From [Muricauda] lutisoli (nom. illeg.) (GTDB taxonomy: Bacteria > Bacteroidota > Bacteroidia > Flavobacteriales > Flavobacteriaceae), in contig NZ_JAFLND010000003.1 in the NCBI RefSeq assembly GCF_017313105.1, positions 498,879-562,878 on the forward strand: a stretch of DNA of 64,000 nt, read 5' to 3'. The notes below the pieces were generated by a model. The model saw only the letters and a list, made by a program, of their open reading frames with translations. It had not been told where the DNA came from and searched no databases. Position 1 is the first letter of the stretch. Each line of letters opens with the position of its first letter. This document shows positions 62,547 to 64,000 of the stretch, piece by piece. A program made the position numbers and the translations under genes.

Positions 62547-64000
62547 TTGATTTCAAAAACCACCATAGACCAAGTATATGAAACCGCCCGTTTGGAGGAG
62601 GTGATCGGTGATTTTGTCCAGTTGAAGAAATCAGGTTCCAATTTTAAGGGTCTGAGTCCATTTACTGATGAACGCACCCCTAGTTTTATGGTATCTCCAG
62701 TAAAACAGATTTGGAAGGATTTTAGTAGTGGTAAAGGGGGCAATGTGGTTGCTTTTTTGATGGAGCACGAACATTTTACCTATCCCGAAGCCATAAAATA
62801 CTTGGCTAAAAAGTACAATATAGAGGTAGAGGAAACCGAGCAAACGGATGAGCAAAAAGAACAGGCCAATGAGCGTGAGAGCATGTATCTGGTCTCTGAG
62901 TATGCCCAAAAGTATTTTACCGAAACACTTTGGGAATCTGAACCCGGAAAAGCCATTGGACTGACATACTTTAAGGAGCGTGGATTTACTGATGCGACTA
63001 TCAAGAAATTTGGGCTCGGCTATAGTTTGGACGAGTGGGAAGCTTTTACCAAAACAGCTTTGGATAACGGATATAAGCTCGAGTTTCTGGAGAAAACGGG
63101 CCTCACCATTGTTAAGGAACAGGTCGGTGGCGAAAATCGAAAATTTGATAGGTTCAAGGGACGTGTAATGTTTCCTATCCATTCCATGAGCGGTCGTGTG
63201 CTCGGATTTGGTGGTAGAATATTGACCAACGATAAAAAAGCAGCAAAATATCTAAACTCGCCGGAAAGCGAGATCTATCACAAAAGCAAGGTGCTGTATG
63301 GGATTCACTATGCCAAACAGGCCATCGCCAAAGAAGATAACTGCTATTTGGTAGAAGGTTATACCGATGTCATCCAAATGTACCAGCGAGGGGTGGAGAA
63401 TGTAGTGTCATCGAGTGGAACGGCTTTAACGCCTGAGCAGATTCGACTCATTAACCGGCTCACAAAAAATATTACCGTTCTGTTTGATGGTGATGCCGCA
63501 GGTCTTCGTGCGTCCTTACGCGGTATCGACCTTATTTTGGAACAGGGCATGAATGTTAAGGTCTGTACGTTTCCAGAAGGCGAAGACCCCGATAGTTTTG
63601 CCAAAAACAACACCTACGAAGATCTGGTGCAGTACTTGGGGGAAAATGCCAAGGATTTTATTCAGTTCAAGACCTCCCTATTGGCCAAAGAAGCTGCCAA
63701 CGACCCCATAAAACGAGCGGATACGGTACGTGATATAGTAAACAGTATCAGTAAAATACCAGATCGTATTCGACAGGAAATCTACGTGCAGGAGTGTGCA
63801 AAAATCATGCAGATTTCCGAGGATGTACTGTACAATACCTTGGCCCAGATCGATAAAAAACATCAAACCGATATCTCCAAAAAGGCAAAGAAAGAACATA
63901 AGGCCTTTGAGGTGGTAAAGAACGACGCCGTAGTAGAGAAAGTTGATGTACAGTACGAATTGGAACGAAAGATCATTGAGGTGCTGTTGCTTTACGGGAA
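62547..64000 (+). CDS. dnaG: DNA primase (5' part), zinc ligands missing
   Basis: The frame runs open from a TTG at 62547 to the right edge (about 484 codons). N-terminal text ISKTTIDQVYETARLEEVIG and KQIWKDFSSGKGGNVVAFL correspond to the CHC2 zinc-binding domain. The four zinc ligands are replaced by Ser37, Thr40, Asp58 and Ser61, and no Cys or His occurs in the first 70 residues. The catalytic core is normal: GFGGRILTNDKKAAKYLNSPE, the TOPRIM glutamate in VEGYTDVI and LFDGDAAG. It synthesises RNA primers at the fork. The C-terminal helicase-binding domain is outside the window. Confidence 0.95.
   Translation, partial: MISKTTIDQVYETARLEEVIGDFVQLKKSGSNFKGLSPFTDERTPSFMVSPVKQIWKDFSSGKGGNVVAFLMEHEHFTYPEAIKYLAKKYNIEVEETEQTDEQKEQANERESMYLVSEYAQKYFTETLWESEPGKAIGLTYFKERGFTDATIKKFGLGYSLDEWEAFTKTALDNGYKLEFLEKTGLTIVKEQVGGENRKFDRFKGRVMFPIHSMSGRVLGFGGRILTNDKKAAKYLNSPESEIYHKSKVLYGIHYAKQAIAKEDNCYLVEGYTDVIQMYQRGVENVVSSSGTALTPEQIRLINRLTKNITVLFDGDAAGLRASLRGIDLILEQGMNVKVCTFPEGEDPDSFAKNNTYEDLVQYLGENAKDFIQFKTSLLAKEAANDPIKRADTVRDIVNSISKIPDRIRQEIYVQECAKIMQISEDVLYNTLAQIDKKHQTDISKKAKKEHKAFEVVKNDAVVEKVDVQYELERKIIEVLLLYG

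Noticed and set aside
1-64000. Defence systems, CRISPR arrays, prophage, insertion sequences, rRNA or tRNA genes
   Set aside because: I looked in intergenic gaps for repeats, tRNA-like cloverleafs, transposase or phage genes and saw none.

Overview
The window looks like chromosome from a marine-type member of the Flavobacteriaceae (Bacteroidota). The support is a gldA gliding-motility ATPase, many upstream regions with the Bacteroidota -7 element TAnnTTTG, weak A-rich ribosome-binding sites, DUF5686, DUF3857 and GIN-domain envelope proteins, and a DnaG primase without zinc ligands. A genus such as Muricauda/Allomuricauda is a guess from overall protein feel. I see no rRNA, tRNA, CRISPR, prophage or insertion sequence. 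The DNA reads as stable core chromosome; the interest lies in its regulation and gene fusions.

Layout. 0-10 kb: etfBA (minus), with a perfect palindrome over the promoter, then pdhB, a DUF5686 outer-membrane protein, soluble and membrane pyrophosphatases (ppa, hppA) and an MgtC/DUF4010 protein. 10-13 kb: a TonB protein and a deoxynucleoside kinase (minus), then metK behind a SAM-II riboswitch. 13-20 kb: a CocE-type lipoprotein hydrolase, then a SAM-I riboswitch driving a three-enzyme fusion (MetX-like acyltransferase, aspartokinase, homoserine dehydrogenase) and metZ. 20-26 kb: an Rrf2 regulator, a small membrane protein and sulfur-assimilation genes (cysH, a sulfite reductase with a C-terminal HEPN-like domain, cobA, a ferredoxin-NADP reductase). 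Three copies of a 17-base motif precede cysH and the sulfite reductase gene. 26-32 kb: an SDR gene, then a second SAM-I riboswitch driving a split metH pair and metF. 32-37 kb: a PagL-like protein, a GIN lipoprotein, a serine hydrolase, a PLP decarboxylase and gldA.

37-41.5 kb is an aromatic amino acid operon: pheA, an aminotransferase, tyrA and a DAHP synthase-chorismate mutase fusion. It lies behind an unlisted 23-codon leader peptide rich in Phe and Tyr codons, a terminator and a matching antiterminator segment, which is the full layout of classical ribosome-mediated attenuation. 41.5-50 kb: a second GIN protein, a small secreted protein, rsgA, dtd, and three tandem DUF3857/transglutaminase-like proteins, two without the catalytic Cys and His. 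50-58 kb: a MazG-like protein, aroA, queA, rlmN, a polyprenyl synthetase, and a sigma factor with a membrane partner and an outer-membrane protein. 58-64 kb: a 2OG-Fe(II) oxygenase, small proteins, a HemG-like flavodoxin, a lipoprotein, an S15-type peptidase and the 5' part of dnaG, which runs off the right edge.

Functionally, the window holds most of the route from aspartate plus sulfide to SAM: the AK/HSD/MetX fusion, MetZ, the MetH pair, MetF and MetK. Sulfite reduction feeds in from the cys block. Three SAM riboswitches of two unrelated classes control the pathway, and probably an Rrf2 repressor controls the sulfur-reduction genes.
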